Origin: Hoskinsella mucinilytica
GTDB taxonomy: Bacteria > Bacillota_I > Bacilli_A > Erysipelotrichales > Erysipelotrichaceae
Direction: 5' to 3'
Assembly (NCBI RefSeq): GCF_045223415.1
Contig: NZ_JBEQZJ010000005.1
Location: 1-64,000 of the forward strand
Length of the DNA stretch: 64,000 nt
The notes beneath the pieces were generated by a model that saw only the letters and a program-made list of their open reading frames with translations, was not told the DNA's origin and searched no databases. This document shows, one piece after another, positions 55,639-64,000 of the stretch. Position numbers and translations under genes: made by a program. Each line of letters begins with the position of its first letter. Position 1 is the first letter of the stretch.

Positions 55639-55719
55639 TTGCTGTTATCACCATTCTTATTTTACTTTTTTTTCCTCTCAAAATCAAGTTGCATATCGTT
55701 AACAATGGTAATTCATAGG

Positions 55720-56949
55720 TTACTCTATCTCCTTATTTCCTCGATTTCTGATAGAAAAGATTGCCTTAGTGATACGCTCATTATTCTTATTTAAGAGCTC
55801 CTGTAGTTGTGTTTTCGTGGTATCGATCATCAACTCATAGTTATCGATCACGCCCTGTGTAACTTCTTTGATATCAATATCATTTAAGGATTGCACTGCT
55901 TTCTCTTTTACCTTGCCAAGTAGGTTTTTGGTTTTTCTGCGTTCAATCAGATCTTGGAATGTAATGGTTTGTATTTCCTCATAAGGGATATCCTCAAATA
56001 AGTTTGTATAATGAGAGATATGATATAGTAACACCTTATATAGCTCAAACATCGATAAAGAGCTATTAAAATAATCATCCATGCTTGCGACTACATGATG
56101 TAAACGTTCTTCCTTCAGATTCACAAAGAAGTCATTCACAAAATGATAAACGATCTTTGGTATTGCGGTTTTCTTTTCTGCCAATATATAATGGTTTTCA
56201 TGAAAATCCATCGCATATATTTGATGATTGTGATAAAGTTGAATCAAATTGGTACATGGGATACTGGATTTGATATAAAATGGAGTCTTTAAATTTTCAA
56301 AAAAAGATGAAATACAGTCATTCTCACATTCAAATATTATGATCTTTTTCAAAAAATCAGGATCCTTCGCTCGTTGTTCATAAATTTCCAGGATATTTTT
56401 GGTAATACCAGGAGCATTGAAACTTACAACTGCTTGTAATTGATCTAAAAGCTCTGCTTTCATCGTTAATGCGACATACATAGCGAGATTTCCACCTTTG
56501 GAATGTCCGCAAATATAAAAAGGCTTATCTATTTGTCGTTTTTGTATCTCATGTAAGGCAATGAGTTGTTGGTACGTAGGACCTCCTAAAAACATATGAA
56601 AGTTATCTGTCCAATCCTGCCAACCGGTCTTATGATGAACATCATCCAATGTCTCACTTCCACGAAATGCGATAATATCTACATCTTCATAACTGAATAT
56701 ATAATAGACAACACCACTTGCGTCATTATCATTTACATAATCTTTGATATATAAATCCTCATATTCTCCAATAGGAATGTTTCTTAACAGCTCCTTATGA
56801 TAAGGCAAAGTAATATCTTTATCATAGTCTTTCTCTAAAGACTCATCTTCAAGAATCTGGCGTATCAATGTATCGACACTGACTCCTGTTTCATATGCGT
56901 CGAAATAGCTCAATAAAGATAGATCATAAAAAATTTTTTCTTTTAACAT
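55720..56949 (-). CDS. Mbeg1-like (DUF2974) alpha/beta-hydrolase
   Basis: 409 residues. An alpha/beta-hydrolase core with the nucleophile Ser150 in GHSKGGN and the IIAFRGSE strand before it. This matches the Mbeg1-like family of lipase-like proteins. No signal peptide or membrane segment, so cytoplasmic. The last ~100 residues are helical and charged. Substrate unknown. Confidence 0.85.
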   Translation of the reverse strand: MLKEKIFYDLSLLSYFDAYETGVSVDTLIRQILEDESLEKDYDKDITLPYHKELLRNIPIGEYEDLYIKDYVNDNDASGVVYYIFSYEDVDIIAFRGSETLDDVHHKTGWQDWTDNFHMFLGGPTYQQLIALHEIQKRQIDKPFYICGHSKGGNLAMYVALTMKAELLDQLQAVVSFNAPGITKNILEIYEQRAKDPDFLKKIIIFECENDCISSFFENLKTPFYIKSSIPCTNLIQLYHNHQIYAMDFHENHYILAEKKTAIPKIVYHFVNDFFVNLKEERLHHVVASMDDYFNSSLSMFELYKVLLYHISHYTNLFEDIPYEEIQTITFQDLIERRKTKNLLGKVKEKAVQSLNDIDIKEVTQGVIDNYELMIDTTKTQLQELLNKNNERITKAIFSIRNRGNKEIE

Positions 56950-57135
56950 TACGCCACGTCCTTCCTTTAGACTTCATTATAAATCTTTTTGTGAGGATGG
57001 TAAAGCTTTACGAAAAGAAGATTCGAGCATAAACCTGATCAAAAACATGTCGGAATCTTTCGATTTTCTTACATCTGTTTTAGTTTTATTTCCTTTTGTA
57101 TTTGCATATTGTAAAATGAAGAAAAGGGTGAGTTT

Positions 57136-58689
57136 ATGAAAAAAAAGAAAAAACGAGTCTCGTCGTTTAAAATCATAGTAACAGGTAGTTTGATTGCCGG
57201 TGCAATTATCTTATTTTGTTTTTATTTGGATACAAAGACAGATTATCATCTCATCATCATTGACAAAGATGGGGTTGCTTCTCAAATACAAACTTATGAT
57301 TCTCTTTCTATGGCAAAGGATAACATGCGAAAGCTTCAACATGGAGAGAATGAAAACTATATGATTACCACAGATGATGGCACTCGTGTAGCAATGCGTT
57401 ATGGTGTGCTTGATTTCCGCACGAAAAAATGCACAGTGAATACAGAATATACGATAGATGATCGTAAAGAAACAGGTTATATCAATGGTTGTTATGGCGC
57501 AGATGCCATATATTTAGATACCAGTAAAGATGGGAAACAGTTTAAGTTCATGATGGGTGGTGTCATTGGATGGGTGGATCGAAAAGATGTTCGTTTATTA
57601 AATTATTACGACGAAAAAGAAGTTTCAAGTGTAAGTCATTATGTTGTAAAAGATAAGACGTTTCTACATAAAGGGACAACTGACGTAACCAAAGCAGAAT
57701 ATGCCCTTTCACTTGATATCGGCCTTCCTTTCCAAGAAACCTCATATGATTATTATTACAGTTATGATGGCCATTATTTCTATTCTTCATTTTCCAGTAT
57801 GAGCGATGATTATCAAAATGATACAAGAAAAAACAGCATCAATGCGAATGCTCCTTACCATAACTATTATCAATATTTATCTCATCGAAGCATATCCAAT
57901 TATACCGCAGAAGATATCAATACCTATATCAGTAAAGAACTAGGCTATCATGCGTATCCAAAAGGATATCCTATGGGAAATGGAGAATCTATGTTGTATC
58001 AAAGTGGAAAAAGCTTTATTGATGCACAAAATAAATATAGTACCAATGCAATCATGATGATGAGTCTTTCCATTAATGAAACAGCATATGGAACAAGTGA
58101 ACTGGCATTTACAAAAAACAATTTATTTGGCCATGCGGCTTATGATGCTTCTCCTAGTAAAAGTGCCAATCAATATGCCAGTAGCGCAGAAAGCATTTTG
58201 GTTCACGCCTCACATTTTTTAAATCAAGGTTATTTAAACGCCTGTGACGGATTCAAAGGAACCGGTACTTGTAATGCTGATCAAGCCAATCGTTATCGAG
58301 GAGCCTTCTTCGGGGATAAAGAAAGCGGAATGAATGTTCGTTATGCTTCTGATCCTTATTGGGGAGAAAAAGCCGCAGCCTTTTATCGTAAATTTGACAA
58401 TGCCATGGGAAAGAAAGACGCAAACTTTTCACTTTTGATCATGGATGTAGATCATGTGCCCGTTTATCAAAAACCGGATAAAGACAGTACTATATTGTAT
58501 TATACACCAACCATAAAGCATGCATCTTATCTTTTATTGGATACCATGAAAAACGATCAAGGAACTTGGTACAAAATCAAAAGTGATGCTCCATTAACAA
58601 GCGATGGTACCCAAGTTGACTTAAATAGTACGCAATATCAAGCCAAAGTACAAGAAGTTTATCTCCTTGCAGAGGACAAAAATAGGTAA
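57136..58689 (+). CDS. membrane-anchored glucosaminidase (GH73-type autolysin)
   Basis: 517 residues. A basic N-terminus (KKKKKRVSSFK) and a single membrane helix (about 13-32) anchor it with the body outside. Residues about 265-425 are a glucosaminidase domain with the catalytic Glu315 in SINETAYGTS and NLFGHAAYD, followed by an SH3-like C-terminal domain. It should cut peptidoglycan glycan chains during growth or division. Confidence 0.9.
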   Translation: MKKKKKRVSSFKIIVTGSLIAGAIILFCFYLDTKTDYHLIIIDKDGVASQIQTYDSLSMAKDNMRKLQHGENENYMITTDDGTRVAMRYGVLDFRTKKCTVNTEYTIDDRKETGYINGCYGADAIYLDTSKDGKQFKFMMGGVIGWVDRKDVRLLNYYDEKEVSSVSHYVVKDKTFLHKGTTDVTKAEYALSLDIGLPFQETSYDYYYSYDGHYFYSSFSSMSDDYQNDTRKNSINANAPYHNYYQYLSHRSISNYTAEDINTYISKELGYHAYPKGYPMGNGESMLYQSGKSFIDAQNKYSTNAIMMMSLSINETAYGTSELAFTKNNLFGHAAYDASPSKSANQYASSAESILVHASHFLNQGYLNACDGFKGTGTCNADQANRYRGAFFGDKESGMNVRYASDPYWGEKAAAFYRKFDNAMGKKDANFSLLIMDVDHVPVYQKPDKDSTILYYTPTIKHASYLLLDTMKNDQGTWYKIKSDAPLTSDGTQVDLNSTQYQAKVQEVYLLAEDKNR

Positions 58690-58756
58690 TATATGGTATT
58701 TATATGATAAAATTTAAAAAAAAATGAAATAAATTCCTCAATTCGAGCAAAATGTA

Positions 58757-58785
58757 TTGATTTTCAAACCCAAATAGTTTATATT
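58757..58785 (+). promoter_or_regulatory. promoter of a predicted small RNA
   Basis: TTGATT (58757-58762), a 17-bp spacer and TATATT (58780-58785). The expected start, about 58792, coincides with the first base of the RNA's closing stem. Confidence 0.72.
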
Positions 58786-58790
58786 ATACT

Positions 58791-58886
58791 CGTTAGTGTT
58801 ATCAGCTGGTTTACCCTTTCTTCCCCCACCCATATAGGTAAATCAGTATATCTTCCCCCAGATCGATAACACTAACGCTTTTTTTT
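58791..58886 (+). ncRNA. predicted structured small RNA with two C-rich motifs
   Basis: A 13-bp perfect stem (CGTTAGTGTTATC at 58791-58803 with GATAACACTAACG at 58865-58877) closes a ~60-base region and is followed by eight T. Inside, TGGTTTACC (58807-58815) pairs with GGTAAATCA (58837-58845). TCTTCCCCCA occurs twice, at 58819-58828 in the inner loop and at 58851-58860 in the unpaired stretch. C-rich exposed motifs are how RsaE, LhrC and similar Gram-positive small RNAs bind Shine-Dalgarno regions. No protein frame fits the region. I recognise no named family. Confidence 0.7.
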
Positions 58887-58906
58887 ATGTATAATCAGCT
58901 ATAATC

Positions 58907-58932
58907 AACAGTTCCTTTGGAGCTGTTTTTTT
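58907..58932 (+). terminator. second terminator after the small RNA
   Basis: AACAGTTCC (58907-58915) pairs with GGAGCTGTT (58919-58927) with one G-U pair, then a T run. It may back up the first terminator for the glucosaminidase transcript. Confidence 0.75.
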
Positions 58933-59009
58933 GTTGATGTAAAAATTACATGCTATTTCAAAAAAATGATATAATAGAAAAAAGGAGATTTATTGAGGGA
59001 GAGGATACC

Positions 59010-60296
59010 ATGAAGAAGAAAGCATATCTATTCATTATCATTGCCATGATCCTATTATCTGGCTGCGACAAACAATCAACGACAAACAAAGCACCCTCTT
59101 TTGATGAACCACTATATGAATGGGGCAAAGTTGCTCAGGAAACCATTACCATATGGGGAGTGGAACCGGATATGGATCGCTCTTATATTCAAAAAGCATG
59201 CAAACGCTACGAGACTTTAACTGATAATCAAATTAAGATCGTTCAAATACCAAAGGATCAGATCGTAGAAAAGATGACAGCTGCTTTGCAAGGTGAAATA
59301 GAGGCACCTGATATCTTTGTGAATTATGGTGGAACCAATATTGATGCCTATGATCCTGATGAAAATTTCTATGATTTTTCCGATGCCGTTTGGGTACAGG
59401 ATCTTACAGAAACCTCAATCAATCAAACCGTTTATCATGGGAAGATCATCGGGCTTCCTCATTGGGAAGCTTCCATCTCCGGAACGATCTATAATAAAGA
59501 AATCTTTGACAAATATCATCTTTCTATACCGACAACACAACAAGAATTTCTAAATGTTTGTGAGGAATTGTTAAGACAAGGTATTACACCGATGTATATG
59601 CCTGCCAAAGAAATTTCCATGTTATTATATCAGTTTCCTTTGGATACGGTAGTTGAGAATACTGCAATATTAGAACAGCTCAATCAAGGCGAGCTTGGTT
59701 ATCGAGATTTACCGGAAATGAAAACGATCTTAACTTGGTATCGTACCATGGCAGAAAAGGGATACTTCGGTGAGCACTATATGGAAGATCACTGGAATGG
59801 TATGAGTGATGCATTAGAAAGTGAACAATATGCAATGTTACTATGTTGGGATACTTGGCTTTATACGGATTTTAAAGGTGATGCTTCAAAATTCGCTTTG
59901 ATGCCTGCCTTTATGGGAGTTCCTGACCAAGGAACCTTTGAAGGGCCTAACCTAAATCTATTCATGGCAAACAAACATAGTGAAAAACTAGATGCTGCCT
60001 TAGACTTTATTACCTTTTTAGCTGATCCTTATAACTATAATGTTGCCTTTGAAAATATCAATACAGCTCCTGTATTCAAGAAACAAATTGATAGTATCTC
60101 TACTCCTCAATATCTTGAAAATGAACGTCTGATAGAGAAAAACTACCATGATTCCATTGCTTGGCTTAGAATCAAAGGTTACTCACAGATGGATGCCTCT
60201 AGCATTTATGAGTATATTCGCCCTGGAAGTACCATGAGCGAAAGTGAATGTTTAAAACAAATGGATGAGCTTAGAAATGCTAGAATCAAGGATTAG
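59010..60296 (+). CDS. extracellular solute-binding lipoprotein
   Basis: 428 residues from the ATG at 59010 (GGGAGAGG upstream). A lipoprotein signal ends in LLSGC (Cys18). The rest has the family 1 sugar-binding-protein pattern (TITIWGVEPDMD, then GLPHWEASISGTIYNKEIFD). No ABC permease or ATPase gene is near; instead a sensor kinase gene follows after 23 bases. It probably presents a sugar-like ligand to that kinase. Confidence 0.87.
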   Translation: MKKKAYLFIIIAMILLSGCDKQSTTNKAPSFDEPLYEWGKVAQETITIWGVEPDMDRSYIQKACKRYETLTDNQIKIVQIPKDQIVEKMTAALQGEIEAPDIFVNYGGTNIDAYDPDENFYDFSDAVWVQDLTETSINQTVYHGKIIGLPHWEASISGTIYNKEIFDKYHLSIPTTQQEFLNVCEELLRQGITPMYMPAKEISMLLYQFPLDTVVENTAILEQLNQGELGYRDLPEMKTILTWYRTMAEKGYFGEHYMEDHWNGMSDALESEQYAMLLCWDTWLYTDFKGDASKFALMPAFMGVPDQGTFEGPNLNLFMANKHSEKLDAALDFITFLADPYNYNVAFENINTAPVFKKQIDSISTPQYLENERLIEKNYHDSIAWLRIKGYSQMDASSIYEYIRPGSTMSESECLKQMDELRNARIKD

Positions 60297-60319
60297 CAAG
60301 CTTAAAAGCAGGTGGTCAT

Positions 60320-62785
60320 ATGAAAAAAATAAAATCGTATCTTCATAACAAGCCTCATATCTGGATGATAGGAATTTCTATGCTGTTTATGATTGGAGTG
60401 TTTATTAGGATCTTTATTTCCTATATTCAAGCATTTGATACAGCACTCCTTGAGGAAAACAAGGCCTATCTCTCAGAAATTGCGGATCATATCGCAGTAT
60501 ATACAGAGTCGGTATTAAAAGATAGCGAAAATGCATTACAAAATGCAGGAAATGCGTTGTTTGTCTTTAAAGAAGATCAACGCATGAGATATCTAACTAA
60601 TATGGTAAATAGAGAAGGCTTTACCTATGCTGGATACGCTGATCAAAGTGGTAATTTCATCGCAACAGATAGTTACATGAATCACAATATTACAAGTGAG
60701 GTAGCCTTTCAGAATGCTTTACAAGGAAAAAGCACCATAAGTGATCTAACGCAAGAAATCTTAAGAGATCGTGTTGCTTCTGGTATCGTCATCACGGTTC
60801 CTATATACGATAAAACAGAACAACCGGCAGGCGCCTTAAGTGCAATGATCGAGCTATCACGACTGGATGATGCATTGAAAGTAGATAGCTTTCAAGGAGC
60901 AGGATACTCTTATATCATAGATAACAAGGGTGATTTAATTTTACATAATAAAAGCATGGATTACAGCAACTTTTACTGGCTTTTAAAAAATGTAGAAATC
61001 AAAGATGATGCTTCCTTATCACAGATTCAACAAAACATTCAATCACAAGAATCAGGCATGATTTATTTCAATCAGCTTGGTGAAGATCGATATGCTTATT
61101 ATACGTCTTTAGGCATGAATGATTGGACCATTGTAAATATTGTCGCAAAGGATGTAATTACAAACAAAACAGATGCTTTGATGAATCAGCTTATCATCAT
61201 GAGCGTCGTTGTATTGATCGTCTTTCTTGGCTTATTGACAGGAACTTCTATCTTCTGGATCAATTCACAAAACCAAAAACACGCTGCAGAAGCAAAATCT
61301 ATTTTCCTTGCGAATATGAGTCATGAAATCAGAACCCCGATGAATGCAATCATAGGAACCGGAGAAATCCTTTTACGAAGTGATCTTCAAAGCCAACAAC
61401 GGAATTATGTATCAAATATCTTAAGTTCAAGCAAAGGACTTCTTGCGATCATCAACGATATTTTGGATTTTTCTAAAATCGAAGCAGGTAAATTCACTAT
61501 CGTCCCGGCAGAATACGAACTAGAGCCTCTTTTCTATGATATCACATCCCTTGCGGTTGTTCGATTAAAGGATAAACCTATTGATTTCTTTATTGATTTT
61601 GATACAAACGTACCAAGTCATTTGATCGGTGACATGCTAAGAATCAAACAAATCTTGATCAACATTGTCGGCAATGCAGTAAAATTCACACAGAAAGGCT
61701 TTATCAAAGTTGAAGTTTCCTACTTAAAAAGAGAATCAAACAATGTCTTACAATGTAAGGTCACAGATACCGGTATCGGTATTAAAAAACAGGATTTAGA
61801 TAAACTTTTTATCAGTTTCCATCAAGTAGATACCCATTATAATCATTCTAAAGAAGGAACCGGTCTGGGGTTGGCCATATCCCTTGGTTTGTGTACCTTA
61901 ATGAATGGTACGATTCAAGTAGAAAGCGAATATGGAAAAGGCTCTGTCTTTACCATCACCATTCCTCAACAACAAACGAACAGTGATGTATTGATCAAGG
62001 AAACATTACATAAGGAACAAAAGCTTTTGATTTGGGAAAGTTCTGAAATATGGAAGCATTATTTCACTTCATGTCTGAAACGACAAGGTATCTTCTTTAC
62101 TATTTGTGAACAAAAAGAGCAGCTTGCTTCTTTGATACAAGATCAACACTATGATTATATTTTATTTGATCATGAAAAACTTCCGGATATCCCTATCCAT
62201 CTAAAATCAAAAAACACTGTTCTCGTAAGCATGTTGAATCAACAGGACCCTTCTTTATTATCAATCAAGGAAAAAGAACCTTCCATTTATAAACCAATGT
62301 TTTCGCTTCAAATATCAAGTTTATTAGATGGAGAAAGTGGCATTGAGCATGAAACTATGCAAGATGATCCTACGATGGATATCGATCCACTCCCAATGAC
62401 CCATGTCCTAGTCGTTGATGATAATGAAATGAACAGAGAAATTGCGACAGAAATATTGAAACTTTATCAGATTCATGTAGATAGCGCTTCTTCAGGAGAA
62501 AAAGCTTTGGAAATGATCCGAAAAAAGAAATATGATATCATCTTTATGGATCACATGATGCCGGATATGGATGGTGTAGAAACATTACAACATATCAGAG
62601 AACTACCAGAAGAATATGCTCCATCTGTTCCGATCATTGCGTTAACCGCTAATGCCACTGCAAATGCCATGGCGATGTTTTATGAGGTTGGCTTTGATGA
62701 TTTCCTTCCTAAACCTATTGAAATGAAAAAGCTTCATCAACTTTTAGAAAAATGGCTTCGCAAGATCAATACAGAAAGAATGTAA
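60320..62785 (+). CDS. hybrid sensor histidine kinase with receiver domain
   Basis: 821 residues. Membrane helices at about 14-34 and 287-310 enclose a Cache-type extracellular sensor. HisKA has His335 (NMSHEIRTPMN), then the ATPase with NIVGNAVKF, DTGIG and GTGLGLAIS. A featureless receiver-like segment (about 570-680) precedes a true receiver with Asp744 (FMDHMMPDMDG). There is no HPt or output domain, so phosphate must pass to another protein. Operon partner of the binding lipoprotein. Confidence 0.92.
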   Translation: MKKIKSYLHNKPHIWMIGISMLFMIGVFIRIFISYIQAFDTALLEENKAYLSEIADHIAVYTESVLKDSENALQNAGNALFVFKEDQRMRYLTNMVNREGFTYAGYADQSGNFIATDSYMNHNITSEVAFQNALQGKSTISDLTQEILRDRVASGIVITVPIYDKTEQPAGALSAMIELSRLDDALKVDSFQGAGYSYIIDNKGDLILHNKSMDYSNFYWLLKNVEIKDDASLSQIQQNIQSQESGMIYFNQLGEDRYAYYTSLGMNDWTIVNIVAKDVITNKTDALMNQLIIMSVVVLIVFLGLLTGTSIFWINSQNQKHAAEAKSIFLANMSHEIRTPMNAIIGTGEILLRSDLQSQQRNYVSNILSSSKGLLAIINDILDFSKIEAGKFTIVPAEYELEPLFYDITSLAVVRLKDKPIDFFIDFDTNVPSHLIGDMLRIKQILINIVGNAVKFTQKGFIKVEVSYLKRESNNVLQCKVTDTGIGIKKQDLDKLFISFHQVDTHYNHSKEGTGLGLAISLGLCTLMNGTIQVESEYGKGSVFTITIPQQQTNSDVLIKETLHKEQKLLIWESSEIWKHYFTSCLKRQGIFFTICEQKEQLASLIQDQHYDYILFDHEKLPDIPIHLKSKNTVLVSMLNQQDPSLLSIKEKEPSIYKPMFSLQISSLLDGESGIEHETMQDDPTMDIDPLPMTHVLVVDDNEMNREIATEILKLYQIHVDSASSGEKALEMIRKKKYDIIFMDHMMPDMDGVETLQHIRELPEEYAPSVPIIALTANATANAMAMFYEVGFDDFLPKPIEMKKLHQLLEKWLRKINTERM

Positions 62786-62787
62786 AC

Positions 62788-62822
62788 AAAAGGAATCCAA
62801 TCTAAAAAAGGATTCCTTTTTA
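62788..62822 (+). terminator. terminator of the sensor operon
   Basis: AAAAGGAATCC (62788-62798) pairs perfectly with GGATTCCTTTT (62810-62820), then T. Confidence 0.9.
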
Positions 62823-63032
62823 TGATAGAAAAAGCCTTCTCTTATCGGAAAGCTCATCATCATTCCAACAGAAAAGACTATTTGCGATCTATAGCGACAC
62901 AAGAAAAGAACGAGAAAATGATTAGTTTGTAATGAAAGGATTTTCGTAGGAACTAAACTTGTGGAGCTACCTTTTTCTTTTTTATACCATAACGCAACAG
63001 CTACCAGCTCGTTGGTTATATATGTTATAACA
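62823..63032. other. intergenic region
   Basis: About 210 bases between the sensor operon and the next terminator. A 36-codon frame from 62823 has no ribosome site and is unlikely to be a gene. I see no other feature. Confidence 0.5.
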
Positions 63033-63069
63033 TAAAAAAAAGGAAAAGCAAGCTTTTTCCGGCTTTTCC
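63033..63069 (-). terminator. terminator of the cysteine-rich protein gene
   Basis: GGAAAAGC (63042-63049) pairs with GCTTTTCC (63062-63069); on the minus strand a long T run follows (A run from 63033). Confidence 0.82.
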
Positions 63070-63125
63070 CTAAAAGTTATGCTTTTTCCTATGAAATCGC
63101 TATGATGTAGCTTCCTTATAAAAGA

Positions 63126-63581
63126 TCAATCATCGAAATAAGCAAAAGGTGCACAAAGCGTACACGCTGTGATCAAACCACAAAATTCTATAGATAATTG
63201 AACACTACAAGCCTCCTTTGGTATCTCAAAGAAAACAACGATATCTTGAAAATCTGCGCATATCTTTTCACATACATTTTGTTTTGCTGTCGCAATCAGC
63301 TCTTGACATCGATCATAAAAATCAGCACGTAATATTACTTGTTGCGCTTGAATTGCTCTTATACAACACCCCCATGCGATACAATGATGATCTAAGGTTT
63401 GAATGCTAAGATCATAATAAATACCTGCCGATGATTGATGACAGGTTGGAATACTTACACTACAAGTCCTGTTTTCATGAAGAAAAAATTCATCATAAGT
63501 GATAGGTCCGCAACTATGGAAATACGTTGGTCCTTCACAAGAGCTAGGACACCATTTAGAATTACAAATCAGATTATACAT
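63126..63581 (-). CDS. cysteine-rich protein of unknown function
   Basis: 151 residues from the ATG at 63581 (GGGAGGG five bases upstream). Sixteen cysteines are spread along it, with motifs such as CNSKWCPSSC at the start and TACTLC near the end. No signal peptide is seen, although it looks like a coat or metal-binding protein. I do not recognise the family. A separate transcript with its own terminator. Confidence 0.72.
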   Translation of the reverse strand: MYNLICNSKWCPSSCEGPTYFHSCGPITYDEFFLHENRTCSVSIPTCHQSSAGIYYDLSIQTLDHHCIAWGCCIRAIQAQQVILRADFYDRCQELIATAKQNVCEKICADFQDIVVFFEIPKEACSVQLSIEFCGLITACTLCAPFAYFDD

Positions 63582-63629
63582 ACGCTCCCTCCCTAACTTA
63601 CTATATGTCAAGCACCCATATCACGATAC

Positions 63630-63651
63630 AAAAAAGAACAGTTTCCTGTTC
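63630..63651 (-). terminator. terminator of the edge hydrolase gene
   Basis: GAACAG (63636-63641) pairs with CTGTTC (63646-63651) around a four-base loop; T run on the minus strand. Confidence 0.78.
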
Positions 63652-64000
63652 TAGTTCATATATGTTTTTATGAAGGCATCTACCTCTTTCCAGTAGCCTT
63701 CAGGATCAACATCTCTACTTTGTCCATGGCCTGCACCCTTTACGATAAACAGCTTCTTTTCGCAAGTTGCGGCTTCATAAAGAGGATATACCATTTCTGT
63801 AGGTACAAAGTCATCCGCATCTCCATGTATAAATAAGGTAGGTGTTTTTGACTGTTTCACCGCAGCAAGTGCATCGGCATCTTTTAAGTTATAACCGGCT
63901 CTTATCATTGTCATGATATTAGCGGCATCTAATGCCGGAAAAGATGGTAATCCAAATAGATCATCTAATTGAAAAGAAAATTCATCCCATGCGGATGTAT
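63651..64000 (-). CDS. alpha/beta hydrolase, C-terminal part (cut by window edge)
   Basis: The frame stays open through the window edge at 64000; at least 115 C-terminal residues are present. The catalytic Asp lies in FIHGDADDFVP and the His in GAGHGQS, as in S9/BD-FAE-like alpha/beta hydrolases. The nucleophile Ser must lie beyond the window. Substrate and start unknown. Confidence 0.85.
   Translation of the reverse strand, partial: TSAWDEFSFQLDDLFGLPSFPALDAANIMTMIRAGYNLKDADALAAVKQSKTPTLFIHGDADDFVPTEMVYPLYEAATCEKKLFIVKGAGHGQSRDVDPEGYWKEVDAFIKTYMN

Noticed and set aside
58791..58886. 6S RNA, tmRNA or SRP RNA as the identity of the structured RNA
   Set aside because: Too short for 6S or tmRNA, and the SRP tetraloop and internal-loop motifs are absent.
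53837..62785. A LuxS/AI-2 sensing system formed by luxS and the lipoprotein-kinase pair
   Set aside because: The two are 5 kb apart in different transcripts, and the lipoprotein resembles sugar-type family 1 binding proteins more than LuxP; no evidence beyond presence in the same window.
62823..62933. A 36-codon frame after the sensor kinase terminator
   Set aside because: Starts inside the T tract of the terminator and has no ribosome site.

Overview
The window looks like a chromosomal segment of an AT-rich, low-GC Gram-positive gut anaerobe. The gene content (several PTS beta-glucoside systems, LicT-type antitermination, CcpA-type cre sites, lipoproteins, strong AGGAGG ribosome sites, a CheC/CheD chemotaxis set) fits a Firmicute, and I would guess the Erysipelotrichia, but no rRNA or tRNA gene is present to prove it. 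There is no phage, insertion sequence, CRISPR array or origin that I can support.

Layout. 1-4.4 kb: a complete beta-glucoside operon (cre, two RNA antiterminator sites, licT, GH1 enzyme, PTS IIBCA). 4.7-16 kb: an RpiR regulator, then two divergent LysR-controlled redox units (flavodoxin/aldo-keto reductase fusion, FMN reductases, acetyltransferase, iron alcohol dehydrogenase), with ilvBN and a membrane protein between them; the two minus-strand operons share a 16-bp box on the -35. 16-20.5 kb: lipoproteins, a MazG-like pseudogene and an Rpn-type nuclease gene whose 3' end is present three times in a 420-bp tandem array. 20.5-25 kb: a second beta-glucoside operon with unusual antiterminator sites. 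25-31 kb: housekeeping-like single genes (YjbR, PHP phosphatase, DUF885 peptidase, AraC/GNAT pair, YbjQ).

31.3-44.4 kb: one long chemotaxis and cyclic-di-GMP operon (three CheW, CheR, CheB, two CheY-CheC-CheD triplets, an MCP, a response-regulator diguanylate cyclase, CheA) with no flagellar gene beside it. One CheD has lost its whole catalytic triad, and the GGDEF-EAL gene is frameshifted at a T7 run. 44.4-54 kb: a MATE exporter behind a probable attenuator leader, then a cellobiose-type PTS operon (EIIC, PRD regulator, GH4 enzyme, EIIB, EIIA, orphan MgsA-type domain) and a divergent ene-reductase/HAD fusion. Three copies of a TTTCC-N9-GGAAA operator sit 8-9 bp upstream of three predicted -35 boxes here, and the regulator gene itself carries a 7-bp tandem duplication that breaks its frame.

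54-64 kb: luxS, small proteins, a PadR regulator, an Mbeg1-like hydrolase, a membrane-anchored glucosaminidase, a predicted new structured small RNA with two exposed C-rich motifs, a binding lipoprotein paired with a hybrid histidine kinase, a cysteine-rich protein and a truncated hydrolase at the window edge.

How it fits together: the theme is regulated uptake of plant-type beta-glycosides (three PTS systems, three phospho-glycosidases, CcpA, antitermination and PRD control), redox enzymes under LysR control, and extracellular sensing through chemotaxis-like, c-di-GMP and two-component proteins. All functions are read from sequence motifs and family knowledge; no database search was run.
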